Of a DNA stretch of 64,000 nt, positions 26,343-35,280 are shown piece by piece. The DNA is from a bacterium (GTDB lineage Bacteria > Vulcanimicrobiota > Xenobia > Xenobiales > JADMJV01). The stretch covers positions 1 through 64,000 of the forward strand of contig JADMJV010000042.1 in the NCBI GenBank assembly GCA_018780265.1, given 5' to 3'. A program made the translations under genes and the position numbers. Each line of letters begins with the position of its first letter. The stretch's first letter is position 1. A model generated the notes under the pieces. It was not told the origin of the DNA. It did not search any database and saw only the letters and a program-made list of their open reading frames with translations.

Positions 26343-26455
26343 AACAGCGACTCATATATTCCCATCCACAGCCTACTCCCTCCCTGCATTGACGCTCGGC
26401 CTGGCCGCTAACTGGCCTGGTTATCGGCTTTCGATTTTACCGGTATGGAGCAATC

Positions 26456-26821
26456 TCATCGGAAGCGACGCCACAGCCAGTAGATGGTGCGCCACAAGCA
26501 CAGTAATGTGGCGGTATATATCAGAGCGATTTGGACGAAGATGGGGCTTGGTGGGGTGGCCAGGATCAAGGAGCGCAGCCAGAACCCGGCGGACATTCCC
26601 AGCGCCCAGGCGGCCAGGCTTCGCCCCGCAAATTGCCAGGCGGGTCGGCGCCAGCGCAGGGCACCTGCAAGGGACGCCAGGGCCAGGTAGCCCACGAGAA
26701 AGGGCACGGCGATGCGCATTCCGGCCCAGAGGGGGTTGCCCGCCACCTGATGGAAGGAAACTCCGCCCAGAGCAAAACTCATGAATATGGCCACATCGCC
26801 ACAGATTAGGAGCCAGTCCAT
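26456..26821 (-). CDS. DUF3054-like four-helix membrane protein
   Basis: The 121-residue protein has four hydrophobic segments and the DUF3054 pattern: GDVAIFMSFALGG at the start, VPFLVGYLALA in helix 2, AWALGMSAGFWLR in helix 3 and a C-terminal helix ending in basic residues. I start at ATG 26821 because AAGGGAGGGG precedes it; a longer frame to 26866 adds a non-conserved head. Function unknown. It stands alone, with 196 bp to the next gene. Confidence 0.6.
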   Translation of the reverse strand: MDWLLICGDVAIFMSFALGGVSFHQVAGNPLWAGMRIAVPFLVGYLALASLAGALRWRRPAWQFAGRSLAAWALGMSAGFWLRSLILATPPSPIFVQIALIYTATLLCLWRTIYWLWRRFR

Positions 26822-27017
26822 CCCCCTCCCTTCTCGGTGGCCGAGCAGGGGCCCTGGATGGGGCAATTTCTATCTACCGGTAGAGCGAGGTCTGGGATAT
26901 TTTGGAGTATGAATCCTGTTTGTATGGTTGGTATGTCGAGACGCAATTTCTGGTGAGCTGAGCCTGAATCAGATCCCAATTCCGGCCTGGGTGGAGGTGG
27001 GTACCGATTCGGTTGAC

Positions 27018-27737
27018 CTAAAACTCCATCGGTAGGGAGGCCATGGGCTCGGTCAGCGCACGGCTCAAATTGCCCAGTTCAAATCCTTGGCCGGCCAGTT
27101 GGGCGCTGCTGGCCTGCACACGGGCCAGGGCCTGGGCCCGGTCGATGATTTGATTGTCTTCATCCACCACGGGAATGCCTTTGTCCAGGGCACAGCGCAC
27201 TTCCAGCAGGCATCCATAACTGAGTTGCCAACCGTCGCAAACCACCACTTTGTCGAGGGAAACTTTGTTGACGACTTCGACCCAATTTTGATTGTAACGA
27301 GTCTGGCTCCAACCCGGCAGTTGGATCGAACTTGGCTCCAGTGCGCAAACCCCTTGAGCCCGCAGTTTGTCGGCAATCTTACTGGCGTGGCTGCAGTTGG
27401 CCTCGATCACTTTGCGGTTGTAGGCAGGAATGTCGCTGGGATCGAGTTGCTTCTTGTTGGTGACCTTCTCATCAGACAGAAACTCATACAGGCGCTCACC
27501 CCCCGTGATGGGTGTGCTGACATAGACTTTGGGTTCGTCTCCAGCGGCTTTGGCCAGTCCGTCGATTAACAGCGCGGTGGCTTGTTCGCGTTCCATGGCG
27601 GCCAGGGTAAGCTGGCTTTGATACAGTTGGCGGGCGGCCGGACCCTCTCCCAAAATTTGGTCGGCGACGTGTCGAGCGGCTTTGCGGGCGACTTTCATGG
27701 CTGCGCTGATCTGCATGGTCACAGTTTGCCACAGCAC
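27018..27737 (-). CDS. Nucleoside 2-deoxyribosyltransferase-like protein
   Basis: Residues about 70-200 show the Rossmann-like fold of the nucleoside 2-deoxyribosyltransferase group: KVYVSTPITGG at the first strand, a central helical insertion, then VVVCDGWQLSYGCLLEV, where the WxxSxGxxxE pattern carries the expected catalytic Glu. An N-terminal helical head of 65 residues is extra. It could be a nucleotide-sugar or NAD-related hydrolase instead. Several start codons (GTG 27737, ATG 27716, ATG 27698) are possible and none has a strong ribosome binding site. Confidence 0.5.
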   Translation of the reverse strand: MLWQTVTMQISAAMKVARKAARHVADQILGEGPAARQLYQSQLTLAAMEREQATALLIDGLAKAAGDEPKVYVSTPITGGERLYEFLSDEKVTNKKQLDPSDIPAYNRKVIEANCSHASKIADKLRAQGVCALEPSSIQLPGWSQTRYNQNWVEVVNKVSLDKVVVCDGWQLSYGCLLEVRCALDKGIPVVDEDNQIIDRAQALARVQASSAQLAGQGFELGNLSRALTEPMASLPMEF

Positions 27738-27779
27738 CCTGAAAAAGGGTCGAAAATGTTCTTCGGCTAACCAACGGCC

Positions 27780-28703
27780 ATGCGTTTTTGGCTCTTCCTT
27801 TTATTGCTTATCAGTGTTGCGCTGGCTCTTGGGCCTATCAGTATGGTGGCTGGCGGGGGCGAGTCCGGCTTTGTCGACGGTGTGGGCGCCCAGGCCCGGA
27901 TGTTCAAACCCATCCGCCTGGCAGCCCTGGATTCGGACTCGGTAGTGTTTGCCGACATCAACAATCACGCCATTCGTCGCGTCACTCGCGGGGGCGTGGT
28001 GAGCACCCTGGCCGGAGGGCCCGACAAGAAGGGATATCTGGACGGGCCGGCTGAGAAGGCCTGTTTCAGTTCTCCTCACGGAGTGGCGGTGCGAGCGGAC
28101 GGCACTATCGCGGTAGCCGACGCAGGGAATGACGTCATCCGTTTGGTCACTCCCAGAGGCAAGGGTCACTATGATGTGACCACGCTGGCGGGCAAGGCCG
28201 GCCAGGGTGGAAACGTAGACGGCGCCAATGGGCAGGCTCGCTTCAGCGCCCCTCATTCTCTTTGCTGGGGGGTTTACGGAGAGCTTTACGTGGCCGACAT
28301 CGGCAATGCCAGCGTGCGCAAAATTCTTGAGGGGCAAACCACGACGGCCGTCAAGGAGGGGATGAAGTATCCTATGGACCTGGCCCTCGATTCGAAGCAA
28401 AATCTATGGATCGCCGATGCCGGACTGATGCAACTGTGGCGCTGGAACGCCGTAGACGGTTTGACTGCCCCCTTCCCGTCAGTGAAACTGGATATGCCCC
28501 ATGGCCTGACCATCGCCGACGACGACACGGTTTATGTGGCCGAAATGAAGGCCAATCGGGTCATCTCCTTGGACATGAACGGTGTCCCGACTACCATCTA
28601 TAATACGGGGCTCAATCGGCCTGCGGCCGTTTTGTGGGAAACGGGCGGCCTGTGGATCGCCGATCTGGGCAATCACCGCATTCTTCGCCTCAATCTTCTG
28701 TAG
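27780..28703 (+). CDS. Secreted NHL-repeat beta-propeller protein
   Basis: A signal peptide (about residues 1-18) precedes five or six NHL-type repeats, each with the D-x-x-N-x-x-I/V-R pattern ([40 protein letters not shown]). The fold is a beta-propeller used for binding. The 3' end overlaps the convergent SEC-C gene by 14 bases. No enzyme motif is visible. Confidence 0.8.
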   Translation: MRFWLFLLLLISVALALGPISMVAGGGESGFVDGVGAQARMFKPIRLAALDSDSVVFADINNHAIRRVTRGGVVSTLAGGPDKKGYLDGPAEKACFSSPHGVAVRADGTIAVADAGNDVIRLVTPRGKGHYDVTTLAGKAGQGGNVDGANGQARFSAPHSLCWGVYGELYVADIGNASVRKILEGQTTTAVKEGMKYPMDLALDSKQNLWIADAGLMQLWRWNAVDGLTAPFPSVKLDMPHGLTIADDDTVYVAEMKANRVISLDMNGVPTTIYNTGLNRPAAVLWETGGLWIADLGNHRILRLNLL

Positions 28704-29031
28704 GATGTAGCCTGGCGTACTCCTCATAGGCGGCCGACCAACTGGCCATGTCTTCCTCGGGGACAAGGTGCATGGTCTCTTGAAATACCAGCAGGCCGGT
28801 CTGCTCAAAGGCGTAGATGTAAGCGGGGTCGGCGTCATTGTTGCGCATGGCCTCGACCATGAGGCGGCGGGAAGCTTCATCGGGGCGATGATCCTGACCC
28901 ATGCGTTGATGGAAGCGGTCCACCACTTGGGAAACCAGTTCTGCTTCGGCCTGTTTGCCAGCGCAGCACCTCTTGGATTTGAGACCGCTGCCACAGGGAC
29001 ATGGGTCGTTGCGGCCGATTTTTGCTGGCAC
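28690..29031 (-). CDS. SEC-C motif zinc-binding protein
   Basis: The first 25 residues form a SEC-C motif ([18 protein letters not shown]), the Zn-binding unit also found at the end of SecA. A helical domain of about 85 residues follows. The ATG lies 3 bases after the stop of the TerB-like gene, so the two are probably co-transcribed. The role is unknown; SEC-C proteins often bind proteins or ribosomes. Confidence 0.85.
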   Translation of the reverse strand: MPAKIGRNDPCPCGSGLKSKRCCAGKQAEAELVSQVVDRFHQRMGQDHRPDEASRRLMVEAMRNNDADPAYIYAFEQTGLLVFQETMHLVPEEDMASWSAAYEEYARLHPTED

Positions 29032-29034
29032 GGT

Positions 29035-29406
29035 CTAGCTATTGGCTACCAATCCCAATTCCTGGGTCACCTGGGCCCGAATGGCCTGCAGAGGCTGGCC
29101 GGCCAGTCCGAGTTGTTGGGCCAGGCGCTCCGCAAAATCGACTTCAGCAGCGTCTAGCGAGCCATCGGCCATACACATGCGCAGCACTTCGCGCAGCACT
29201 TCTTCGCCGGCCTGCGAATGGCCAAATTGTTTGACCACCTCTCCGGGATCCAGGGTGGGACCGGCCAGACATTCTTCGATTTCGGCTACCGAGACGCTGC
29301 CGTTGGCCAGCACTCTTCGCAAGAACTGGGCCTCGGCGTCCCCCAGTTTGCCATCGACCCAGGCCGTGGCTACCAAAAGCTTTTGAGTTAAGGAGAGATT
29401 TTCCAT
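29035..29406 (-). CDS. TerB-like helical protein
   Basis: The 123-residue protein has the TerB/DjlA-like all-helical pattern with AxAxVDGKLGDAE near residue 12 and MADGSLDAAEVDF near residue 78; these acidic loops bind metal in tellurite-resistance TerB. A frame to 29556 exists, but the family starts at MENLSLTQ (29406), with AGGGGG about 10 bases upstream. No other ter genes lie nearby. It is paired with the SEC-C gene. Confidence 0.75.
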   Translation of the reverse strand: MENLSLTQKLLVATAWVDGKLGDAEAQFLRRVLANGSVSVAEIEECLAGPTLDPGEVVKQFGHSQAGEEVLREVLRMCMADGSLDAAEVDFAERLAQQLGLAGQPLQAIRAQVTQELGLVANS

Positions 29407-29575
29407 GGTGTGCTGTTCGCCCCCTGTCGAGTCTGCTCCTCGCTGATCCCCGAGGGCGCTCTGGATTTGGACAATGGGCTGGCCTACGTGGCCGGCAACC
29501 TTCGCGTAACCGGACGCTGCACTAGGAGCTGGAGCCATTATCGTGGGCGGCACCACCGAAACCCGCTCGACCTGG

Positions 29576-30430
29576 TCAAGCCAGCCACAACACCACTGCC
29601 AGCAGTCCAGCCCCCGCGATGAAAACTCCGTCGGCTACCACGTCGCACAGGAAGCCCAGGTCATCGTCTTCGGAACGTCCTGCCAGCACATAGGCAAAAG
29701 TGTAGAGAGATAACAGGTTGGCCCAACCCGCCAAAGGGGAAACCAGCGCTCGGCTCTGGCCCCACCAGAGCACGACCGCTGCTAGCAACGCGAGAGCCAG
29801 GAGCAAGCGCCTGCAGGTCCGAAATCCCAGCAGCAGAGGCAAGGTGCGGGTGCCTTCCAGCCGGTCTCCTCGCATGTCTCCCATGTCGAAGAAGACGGTA
29901 TTGACAAACCAGAGCAGAAAATTCCACAAGAACAACACCCCGATACCTGAGGGTCTTGAGCCCGAAACCAGCACCGGAACCCAGACGGTAGTAACCGCCC
30001 AGGTGAAGGCAACCACGACACTTTTGATGCCGGGGATATCCTTGAGCCGTCGGTAGCGCAGTCGCGTGGGTAACAGTTTTACATCGTAGAGGATGGCTGT
30101 AGCAAAGGGAAACAGACACCAACCGGCCAGACTCATCCCCTGTGCGATAGACAGGGCGGCTATATAGAGAACCGTCGACAGCCCGATCAGCGGCCAGCGC
30201 CAGCGCAGCAACAGAGCGGTACGCTCAGGGTCGTTGAGGGCGTCCGCCTGAGGATCAAAATGAATGGTCTTTGCGAAGGTGTAGACCATAAGCATTGTCG
30301 CGAAGGCTACAAAGGGGGCCTGCCAATTCCAGGCGATTCCGAGCAGTATTTGGGTGACCCACACCTCGCCCGCGGCCGACAGGGCGATCCACAGGTTGGT
30401 GTAAGCTAAAGCCAATAAAACGTTGCCCAT
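29576..30430 (-). CDS. UbiA-like prenyltransferase
   Basis: The 284-residue protein has eight or nine membrane segments and the second Asp-rich motif of UbiA enzymes (FFDMGDMRGD, near residue 190). The first Asp-rich motif (NDxxDxxxD) is not intact; only LNDPERTALL (near residue 66) stands in its place. It may therefore act on an unusual prenyl donor, or be a divergent homologue. It follows the YVTN protein gene by 43 bp. Confidence 0.75.
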   Translation of the reverse strand: MGNVLLALAYTNLWIALSAAGEVWVTQILLGIAWNWQAPFVAFATMLMVYTFAKTIHFDPQADALNDPERTALLLRWRWPLIGLSTVLYIAALSIAQGMSLAGWCLFPFATAILYDVKLLPTRLRYRRLKDIPGIKSVVVAFTWAVTTVWVPVLVSGSRPSGIGVLFLWNFLLWFVNTVFFDMGDMRGDRLEGTRTLPLLLGFRTCRRLLLALALLAAVVLWWGQSRALVSPLAGWANLLSLYTFAYVLAGRSEDDDLGFLCDVVADGVFIAGAGLLAVVLWLA

Positions 30431-30473
30431 GTGCGGCCAGGTTTTGGGATCGTCGACAATAGCCCTCTTGAGT

Positions 30474-31877
30474 TCAGGGTCGCACCGTCACTCCATAGGG
30501 CACCGAGTTGGGCTGGGGTACCGTGGTGTGGGTGAGTTCTCCCGATTTTCCGTCCAGCATCATCAGGCAGCCGTCTTTTCGGCAGGCCACAAAGCACTGG
30601 CGACCATCGCGGCTGAAGGCCAGTCCCGATGGCTCGCGAGCCACTTCTATCTGGGCTGACACCGCCATCGCTTGCAGATCGATTACGGTCACGGTGTTGT
30701 CGATCTTGTTCGCCACAAAGCAGCGGCATCCGTCGGGACTGATGGCCAGCCGCTGAGGATTGTTACCGGTCCCAATCCGCTTTATTTCCGTCACTGAGAG
30801 CGTTACGACCAACGAAGCTGAGGCCGAGCCCGAGCAGGCCACCAGCAGTCGGCTACAGTCTGGGGTCAGTTCGACATGGGTGGGCCGATGACCCACGGAG
30901 CAACGGCCCACTTCCTTGCCAGTGGTAATGTCATAGGCGACCAGAGTTCCGCTGGTGGCGTTGCCGCCGCACACAAAGAGCCGATGGCCGGCCAGTGCTG
31001 CCGAGGTGAGGGGAAAGGGTGCGGGCAGACGCCCTTTGGGCAGGTTCGTCTGAGTGTCCACCAGGGTCACCCCTTCGCTGCCAGTAACCACCAACGTGGT
31101 GCCATCGGAGCTTAGCTTGAGGTCACTGATCATCCCGCCCATGGGCAGGTTCTTCAATAACTTGTGCCCGTTCATGCAGTCGCGAACCTCCAGAATGGCC
31201 TGCTTTTGCACTGTAGAGGTAACATAGAGTAGCCTGCCAGTGCTGTCGAAGCACAGCCACAACGGGTCGGCGGGTGTGCGCAGAAAGGCCGTGCGTCCGG
31301 GTGACCGGGGCGGACAGGTCATTAAGAAAGTTGACTCACCGATGATGTCGTTGATCAAGTGGGCCTGGCCTGGTCCGCGCGGCATTTTGGGTAAAGAAAA
31401 GGTTGCGGACCACTGCTCGGGTCGCACACCGGCGGCCCATTTCTTTTGCTCCGTGAGCGCGTAGGGGGAAGATTCTATACCGGCTTCGTTGGGCGGACGG
31501 GTGGAGAAGGCCACATAGACCGTGCCCGGAGTCACCGCAAAGTCACCCACGTAGGCGCTGTTGGCGGGATTCATCAGCACCCGGCAGTTGGCGCCCAGGC
31601 CGGTGCGCACACCCACACGCACTTCAGGAAAATCGTCTTTGCGGCAAACAAGTGTATACTCTCCGCTGGGCAGGTCGACAAAGCGAAAGGTGCCGTTGGC
31701 GTCGCTGGTGGTCCGAAATTCGGTGCCCAATACCTCGATCGAAACTCCACCCAGGGGATCGCCTGCACGGTGCTCGCTTTTGGGATTGACTCCCGTGACC
31801 ACGGTTCCCACCAGGCTGGTGGTTCCGGCCAGTGCCAGTTGTAGCGACAAAAGGATCCATACGCAAAATATTCTCAT
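30474..31877 (-). CDS. Exported YVTN beta-propeller protein with carboxypeptidase-like regulatory domain
   Basis: A signal peptide (MRIFCVWILLSLQLALA) leads to a prealbumin-like regulatory domain (about residues 20-100; GGVSIEVLGTEFRTTSDANG and LPSGEYTL). The rest is a beta-propeller with YVTN-type repeats (VSPDG/ISPDG..FVANKIDNTVTVID). I use the internal ATG at 31877 since the signal peptide begins there; the frame also has an ATG at 31901. The protein is probably periplasmic, with a binding role. Confidence 0.75.
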   Translation of the reverse strand: MRIFCVWILLSLQLALAGTTSLVGTVVTGVNPKSEHRAGDPLGGVSIEVLGTEFRTTSDANGTFRFVDLPSGEYTLVCRKDDFPEVRVGVRTGLGANCRVLMNPANSAYVGDFAVTPGTVYVAFSTRPPNEAGIESSPYALTEQKKWAAGVRPEQWSATFSLPKMPRGPGQAHLINDIIGESTFLMTCPPRSPGRTAFLRTPADPLWLCFDSTGRLLYVTSTVQKQAILEVRDCMNGHKLLKNLPMGGMISDLKLSSDGTTLVVTGSEGVTLVDTQTNLPKGRLPAPFPLTSAALAGHRLFVCGGNATSGTLVAYDITTGKEVGRCSVGHRPTHVELTPDCSRLLVACSGSASASLVVTLSVTEIKRIGTGNNPQRLAISPDGCRCFVANKIDNTVTVIDLQAMAVSAQIEVAREPSGLAFSRDGRQCFVACRKDGCLMMLDGKSGELTHTTVPQPNSVPYGVTVRP

Positions 31878-31954
31878 AAGGCAACACTTTACGGATCCCA
31901 TGTTGCCTCTGAATGGACAGATTTTACCGATTCAAAGGCCCTGTCAGGCGATAG

Positions 31955-32452
31955 TCAGCTAAGCCCGCGCCAGGTCAAATTTTCGGACCGCTCCTTGGCT
32001 TCCGCGGCCGCTCCCGTGTGTCGGCCTACGATCATAACCGGGCAGTGAGCCAGTCGGGCCACCTTTTCGGCGATGCTACCCAACATCACGCGGGCAAGGC
32101 CGGAACGGCCGTGCGACGTGAGGACGATCAATTCGGTCCCGCTGCGCGCAGCAGCTTCGATGATGCGGCGCGCGCAATCGCCCCCCGCCACCACCGTGCA
32201 TCGGCTGCGAAATCCATCCTCGGCCAGATGTTCGGCGACCTTGTCCAGGTAGCTCTGGCACTGGAGCTTTTCCTGCTCAAATACTTCGCTGGGGATAGGA
32301 TACTCCGAGGTGTATCCCAGGTCCTGCGGCAGGGTCTGGATGCGCACCAATTCGATTTCACCCAGGCCCACTCTGGCCAGATACTTGGCCGATTCCAAAG
32401 CGGCCTCGGCAGCGAAGGAGCCGTCCAGGGGCACCAGTATTTTGCTAAACAT
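31955..32452 (-). CDS. Universal stress protein (UspA family)
   Basis: The 165-residue protein has the UspA fold: KILVPLDGS at the start and the ATP-binding GSxxxxVxxxAxCPVMIV pattern near the end (LGSIAEKVARLAHCPVMIV). I prefer ATG 32452, because the ribosome binding site GAGGAGG lies next to the first ATG (32458) but at proper distance from the second. An FNR-like box at 32500-32511 is centred about 41.5 bp upstream of the predicted start site, with TAAGCT at 32476-32471 as the -10. Confidence 0.92.
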   Translation of the reverse strand: MFSKILVPLDGSFAAEAALESAKYLARVGLGEIELVRIQTLPQDLGYTSEYPIPSEVFEQEKLQCQSYLDKVAEHLAEDGFRSRCTVVAGGDCARRIIEAAARSGTELIVLTSHGRSGLARVMLGSIAEKVARLAHCPVMIVGRHTGAAAEAKERSENLTWRGLS

Positions 32453-32499
32453 CGTCATCCTCCTCGCCCCAGCTTAGCCGACCTGGGGCCGTGGGGCGC

Positions 32500-32511
32500 T
32501 GATTTAGATCA
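32500..32511 (-). promoter_or_regulatory. FNR-like operator, UspA promoter
   Basis: TGAT-TTAG-ATCA, a perfect dyad. The -10 box TAAGCT (32476-32471, minus strand) starts 29.5 bases from its centre, as expected for class II Crp/FNR activation. The UspA gene begins just downstream. Confidence 0.7.
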
Positions 32512-32534
32512 TTCTAGAAGGGGTAGGCTATTCC

Positions 32535-32784
32535 ATGGCAACTTCCCGCCCGTCCACAAGCCTGCAGGGCTACGCCTGGTTGTCAGTGGTGACGGCTCTC
32601 TTGACCATGTTTATTAAGTTTTCCGCCTACGCGATCACCGATTCGGTAGGTCTGCTTTCGGATGCTCTGGAATCGCTGGTCAATCTCTCGGCTGCGGTTC
32701 TGGCCGTGTTCATGCTGCGCGGGGCCGCTGGAGCCTCTGGAGGATCCTGCCTCCTTTGCAGATATCGAGCTAGAGAGGCCCTAG
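32535..32784 (+). pseudogene. Cation diffusion facilitator gene with a large internal deletion
   Basis: The first 63 or so codons encode the head and first two membrane helices of a CDF transporter (KFSAYAITDSVGLLSDALESL). At about 32728 the frame shifts. From there another frame reads LEPLEDPASFADIELERP followed by a stop at 32784, which is the typical C-terminal tail of CDF proteins. About 200 middle codons are missing and the join is out of frame, so the gene is dead or mis-assembled. The tail stop overlaps the convergent membrane-protein gene by 15 bases. Confidence 0.75.
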
Positions 32785-33873
32785 TCCGGCTCGCTCGGCG
32801 TAGTAGCGGCCCACCCGTGAGGCCACCCAATGGGCGACCCCCGGGTCCGATACTCGGCCGCCCACCAGCCGCTCCAGGCTAATAAATTGCAGGTAGGCCC
32901 CGTTGCGCACTCGGCGCACCCAGATCTCGCGAAATTCTTGAATGGGAATTTCAGTTTTTTGCAGCGGCACTCCCCAAAGCTCCGAACGGCAAGACAGGCT
33001 GCCCGGGCTGGCTCGCAACTCTTTGCGGAAGCCCGCTGCCAACAAGGTGATAGCAACCAGAAAGCCGCCGCACAGGAGAAAATAGTCGTAGTTGCTTTCC
33101 AGGCTGGCCCGCTCAAAGGCTGACCGTTGCAGGTCGGCACCGCGCCAGTCCTGATAATGAATGGGGTAGGTCCCGGGAAAAAGGGGGGCACCACCCAAGG
33201 CCACGATAAATAGCACCAGGGCTAAAAAATAGGGCAATATTTGGGATGCGGTCGGTCGCCAGCAAAAGCGAAGCGAGTCTCCCTCGGTCACCAACTTCAC
33301 ACTGGCTCCCTCAGGCTCCGGGTAGTCAGGGCCCAACAACTGGGGGTGGCGTTTTAGCCTTTCGGCGAAGGGCAGTTCCAGTTCGTCCGGCGGAATGATG
33401 ACTTCTTCGTCCTCACTGCTCTCGACCAGCGGCATGGCCAGTTGGCGGGCCAGAGCCACGGCCAGACTGCGGGTTTCGCTGGCGTGACCGTGGCTGCGTT
33501 GCAAGGTAAAGTGCGGCTTGCCACTGACCAGATCCACCACCCAGTATTCCCCTGATTCATCTTCGTAGCTGCGCAGTTGAATTTTTGCGGGTTCCTGCCA
33601 GTGGAACACCCTGGACGAGGAGAAAAAACCATCCTGGATGCTGATCGATCCTGGTTCGATTCGGTAACGTTTGCGAGAGAAATGAAGCAAGGCCAGGCCG
33701 GCCATGGCCAACAGGGCTCCGAGCATGGAAGCGTAACGCGCCAGGACTCCTTGAATCTCGGCTTGAGCCAGCAACACCGGTAGCGGAAAGGCCGCCACAG
33801 CCCCCAGAAAGACCAGAAAGAATCCCAGGTTGTTGTTGGAGTCGCTGTGAACCCAGATGTCGGATCGCTTCAT
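32770..33873 (-). CDS. Membrane protein with PH-like domains, unknown function
   Basis: The 367-residue protein has two pairs of membrane segments (about residues 15-65 and 215-275). The loop regions (66-150 and 280-345) have the short beta-strand pattern of bacterial PH-like/DUF3592-type domains (ISIQDGFF, SRVFHWQEPAKIQL). Function unknown. It starts 1 base after the stop of the SQR-like gene, so the two form a unit. Confidence 0.6.
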   Translation of the reverse strand: MKRSDIWVHSDSNNNLGFFLVFLGAVAAFPLPVLLAQAEIQGVLARYASMLGALLAMAGLALLHFSRKRYRIEPGSISIQDGFFSSSRVFHWQEPAKIQLRSYEDESGEYWVVDLVSGKPHFTLQRSHGHASETRSLAVALARQLAMPLVESSEDEEVIIPPDELELPFAERLKRHPQLLGPDYPEPEGASVKLVTEGDSLRFCWRPTASQILPYFLALVLFIVALGGAPLFPGTYPIHYQDWRGADLQRSAFERASLESNYDYFLLCGGFLVAITLLAAGFRKELRASPGSLSCRSELWGVPLQKTEIPIQEFREIWVRRVRNGAYLQFISLERLVGGRVSDPGVAHWVASRVGRYYAERAGLGPL

Positions 33874-33874
33874 T

Positions 33875-35134
33875 TCAGTCTGCCATTACTTTGGACATCA
33901 CTTTGAGTCCCATATCCATAAGGTCCCAGGCAAAGCCGGCATGGAAAGGCTCCCCGTTGCTAAACCGCCAGGGTAGGTAGTAGCCCAAGATCTTCTTGCC
34001 GCCCCGCCAAAGGGGCGAGACTCCCACTTTGTAGTGCTCCGTGTCTTCGTCATCGACCACCACCGGTCGCTCCGGATCGTCGGTATAGCGCAAGGGCACC
34101 TGGGCAAAGGTCGCCTTGTTCATCTCTTCCATCACGCACATACTCATGGGCTCAAACTTCATCTTTTCTGCGGGCACTCTTCTTTGGATCTCGGCGGCAA
34201 TCGACTCGGCTGCCGCGTCGCCCTGCAGCAAAGCCAGGAAGGCTTGCTTGATGGGAAAGTCGGAGGCGTCACCCACGGCAAAAATCGTCTCCTGGCCTTT
34301 GACGCGCCGACTGTCCGGCTCCACCTTGAGAAACCCGCGCGAATCGACCGGCAGGTCTGCATAGGCCTGGCCTGCCGCGTAGGGGGGGAAGCTGACTAAG
34401 AGGTCAAAGTGAAAGCTGCTACCGTCGTGAAAAATCGCCCGGTCGGGGGTTATTTCCGAGACCAGGCAACCGGTGTGACCTTCCACGCCCCGGTCGGCAA
34501 ACTCCTCGCTGACCACCGTATGGAGTCGCGGCCCAAAGGCCTGAATGTAGCTCGATTCGTAGGTCGCCCAGGTGATTTGCACCCATTCGCGCACTTTCTT
34601 GCGCTGCAGCCAGGTCTCTATCATCATGACCAGTTCGTAGAGGGGGCCCGAACACTTGTTGTTGGGCGGAACCACAAAGAGGATGTCCTGCTTTCGCCCC
34701 TCGCCAGCTCGTTCCACCACCTGTTGGAGCTGATGACGTAGCCGCAGCATTTCCTCCGGGGTCCACAAAGTGCAGGCATATTCGCAGAGACCTGGCACCT
34801 CTTGCGCACGCATACTGGCGCCGGTGGCCAACACCAGATAGTCGTAGGGAAGTTCGGCGTGCTCCAATAACAACTTGCGAGAGTAAGGGTCTACCCCAAC
34901 CGCCCGCCCGGGCCAGAAGGTGATTCTCTTTTTCAGGACCGGGCGGGCCAGAGGGATTTTGGACTTTTCAGGGTCTTCCCCAAAAGGGATGTAGATTGTG
35001 TTGGGCTTGAAAAGAAAGTAGTCCTGGTCACTGACCAGGGTGAGATCAGCTCCGCTGCCCAATTTGTAGCGCAGATAGAAAAGAGCCTCCAGGCCTGCAA
35101 ATCCACCACCGGCCACCACGATCTTTGGCTGCAT
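33875..35134 (-). CDS. Sulfide:quinone oxidoreductase-like FAD flavoprotein
   Basis: An N-terminal FAD motif (VVAGGGFAGLEAL) and the second FAD-binding segment (IFAVGDASDFP near residue 282) place it in the two-dinucleotide-binding flavoprotein family. Cysteines at 117/121 and at 161 (NNKCSGPLYE), plus one in MCVMEE near residue 333, match the three redox cysteines of SQR. It would oxidise sulfide or a related sulfur compound and reduce quinone at the membrane. I choose ATG 35134, 9 bases from GGGAGG. An FNR-like box at 35205-35216 lies upstream. Confidence 0.8.
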   Translation of the reverse strand: MQPKIVVAGGGFAGLEALFYLRYKLGSGADLTLVSDQDYFLFKPNTIYIPFGEDPEKSKIPLARPVLKKRITFWPGRAVGVDPYSRKLLLEHAELPYDYLVLATGASMRAQEVPGLCEYACTLWTPEEMLRLRHQLQQVVERAGEGRKQDILFVVPPNNKCSGPLYELVMMIETWLQRKKVREWVQITWATYESSYIQAFGPRLHTVVSEEFADRGVEGHTGCLVSEITPDRAIFHDGSSFHFDLLVSFPPYAAGQAYADLPVDSRGFLKVEPDSRRVKGQETIFAVGDASDFPIKQAFLALLQGDAAAESIAAEIQRRVPAEKMKFEPMSMCVMEEMNKATFAQVPLRYTDDPERPVVVDDEDTEHYKVGVSPLWRGGKKILGYYLPWRFSNGEPFHAGFAWDLMDMGLKVMSKVMAD

Positions 35135-35204
35135 CGTAACCATCCTCCCGACTGACCCATTGTAACTCCTGGGACAGTATGGAGCAAAAGGCCGGACCTC
35201 GAAA

Positions 35205-35216
35205 TGATCCCGGTCA
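35205..35216 (-). promoter_or_regulatory. FNR-like operator, SQR promoter
   Basis: TGAT-CCCG-GTCA, one half site imperfect. On the minus strand CATACT (35181-35176) lies at the standard -10 distance, which places the start site near 35169, about 35 bases before the preferred SQR start codon. Confidence 0.6.
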
Positions 35217-35218
35217 GG

Positions 35219-35230
35219 TGATCTGGATCA
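35219..35230 (+). promoter_or_regulatory. FNR-like operator, small membrane peptide/aminotransferase promoter
   Basis: TGAT-CTGG-ATCA, a perfect dyad. On the plus strand TAGTCT (35254-35259) is at the standard -10 distance, with the start site near 35266, 15 bases before the 29-codon gene. It lies beside the SQR-facing box, so each divergent promoter has its own site. Confidence 0.75.
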
Positions 35231-35280
35231 GAGAGAACCCTCCGCGAAGAGCGTAGTCTAGAACAGAAAGGGAGGTCTGG

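Larger units (their letters stand above)
25760..26455. other. Gene-poor region with decayed transposase-like pieces
   Basis: This 700-bp stretch contains no intact gene. It holds a minus-strand frame with a weak match to the C-terminal part of Y1 transposases (25978-26058), a plus-strand fragment like the start of IS200-type TnpA (26116-26190), and a pair of adjacent small hairpins (26304-26342). The lower GC content of its first half and the broken frames point to the remains of one or more IS200/IS605- or REP-type elements. Confidence 0.55.

Noticed and set aside
26871..26886. TCTACCGGTAGA palindrome as an operator
   Set aside because: A single 12-bp dyad without a nearby promoter or second copy; likely chance.
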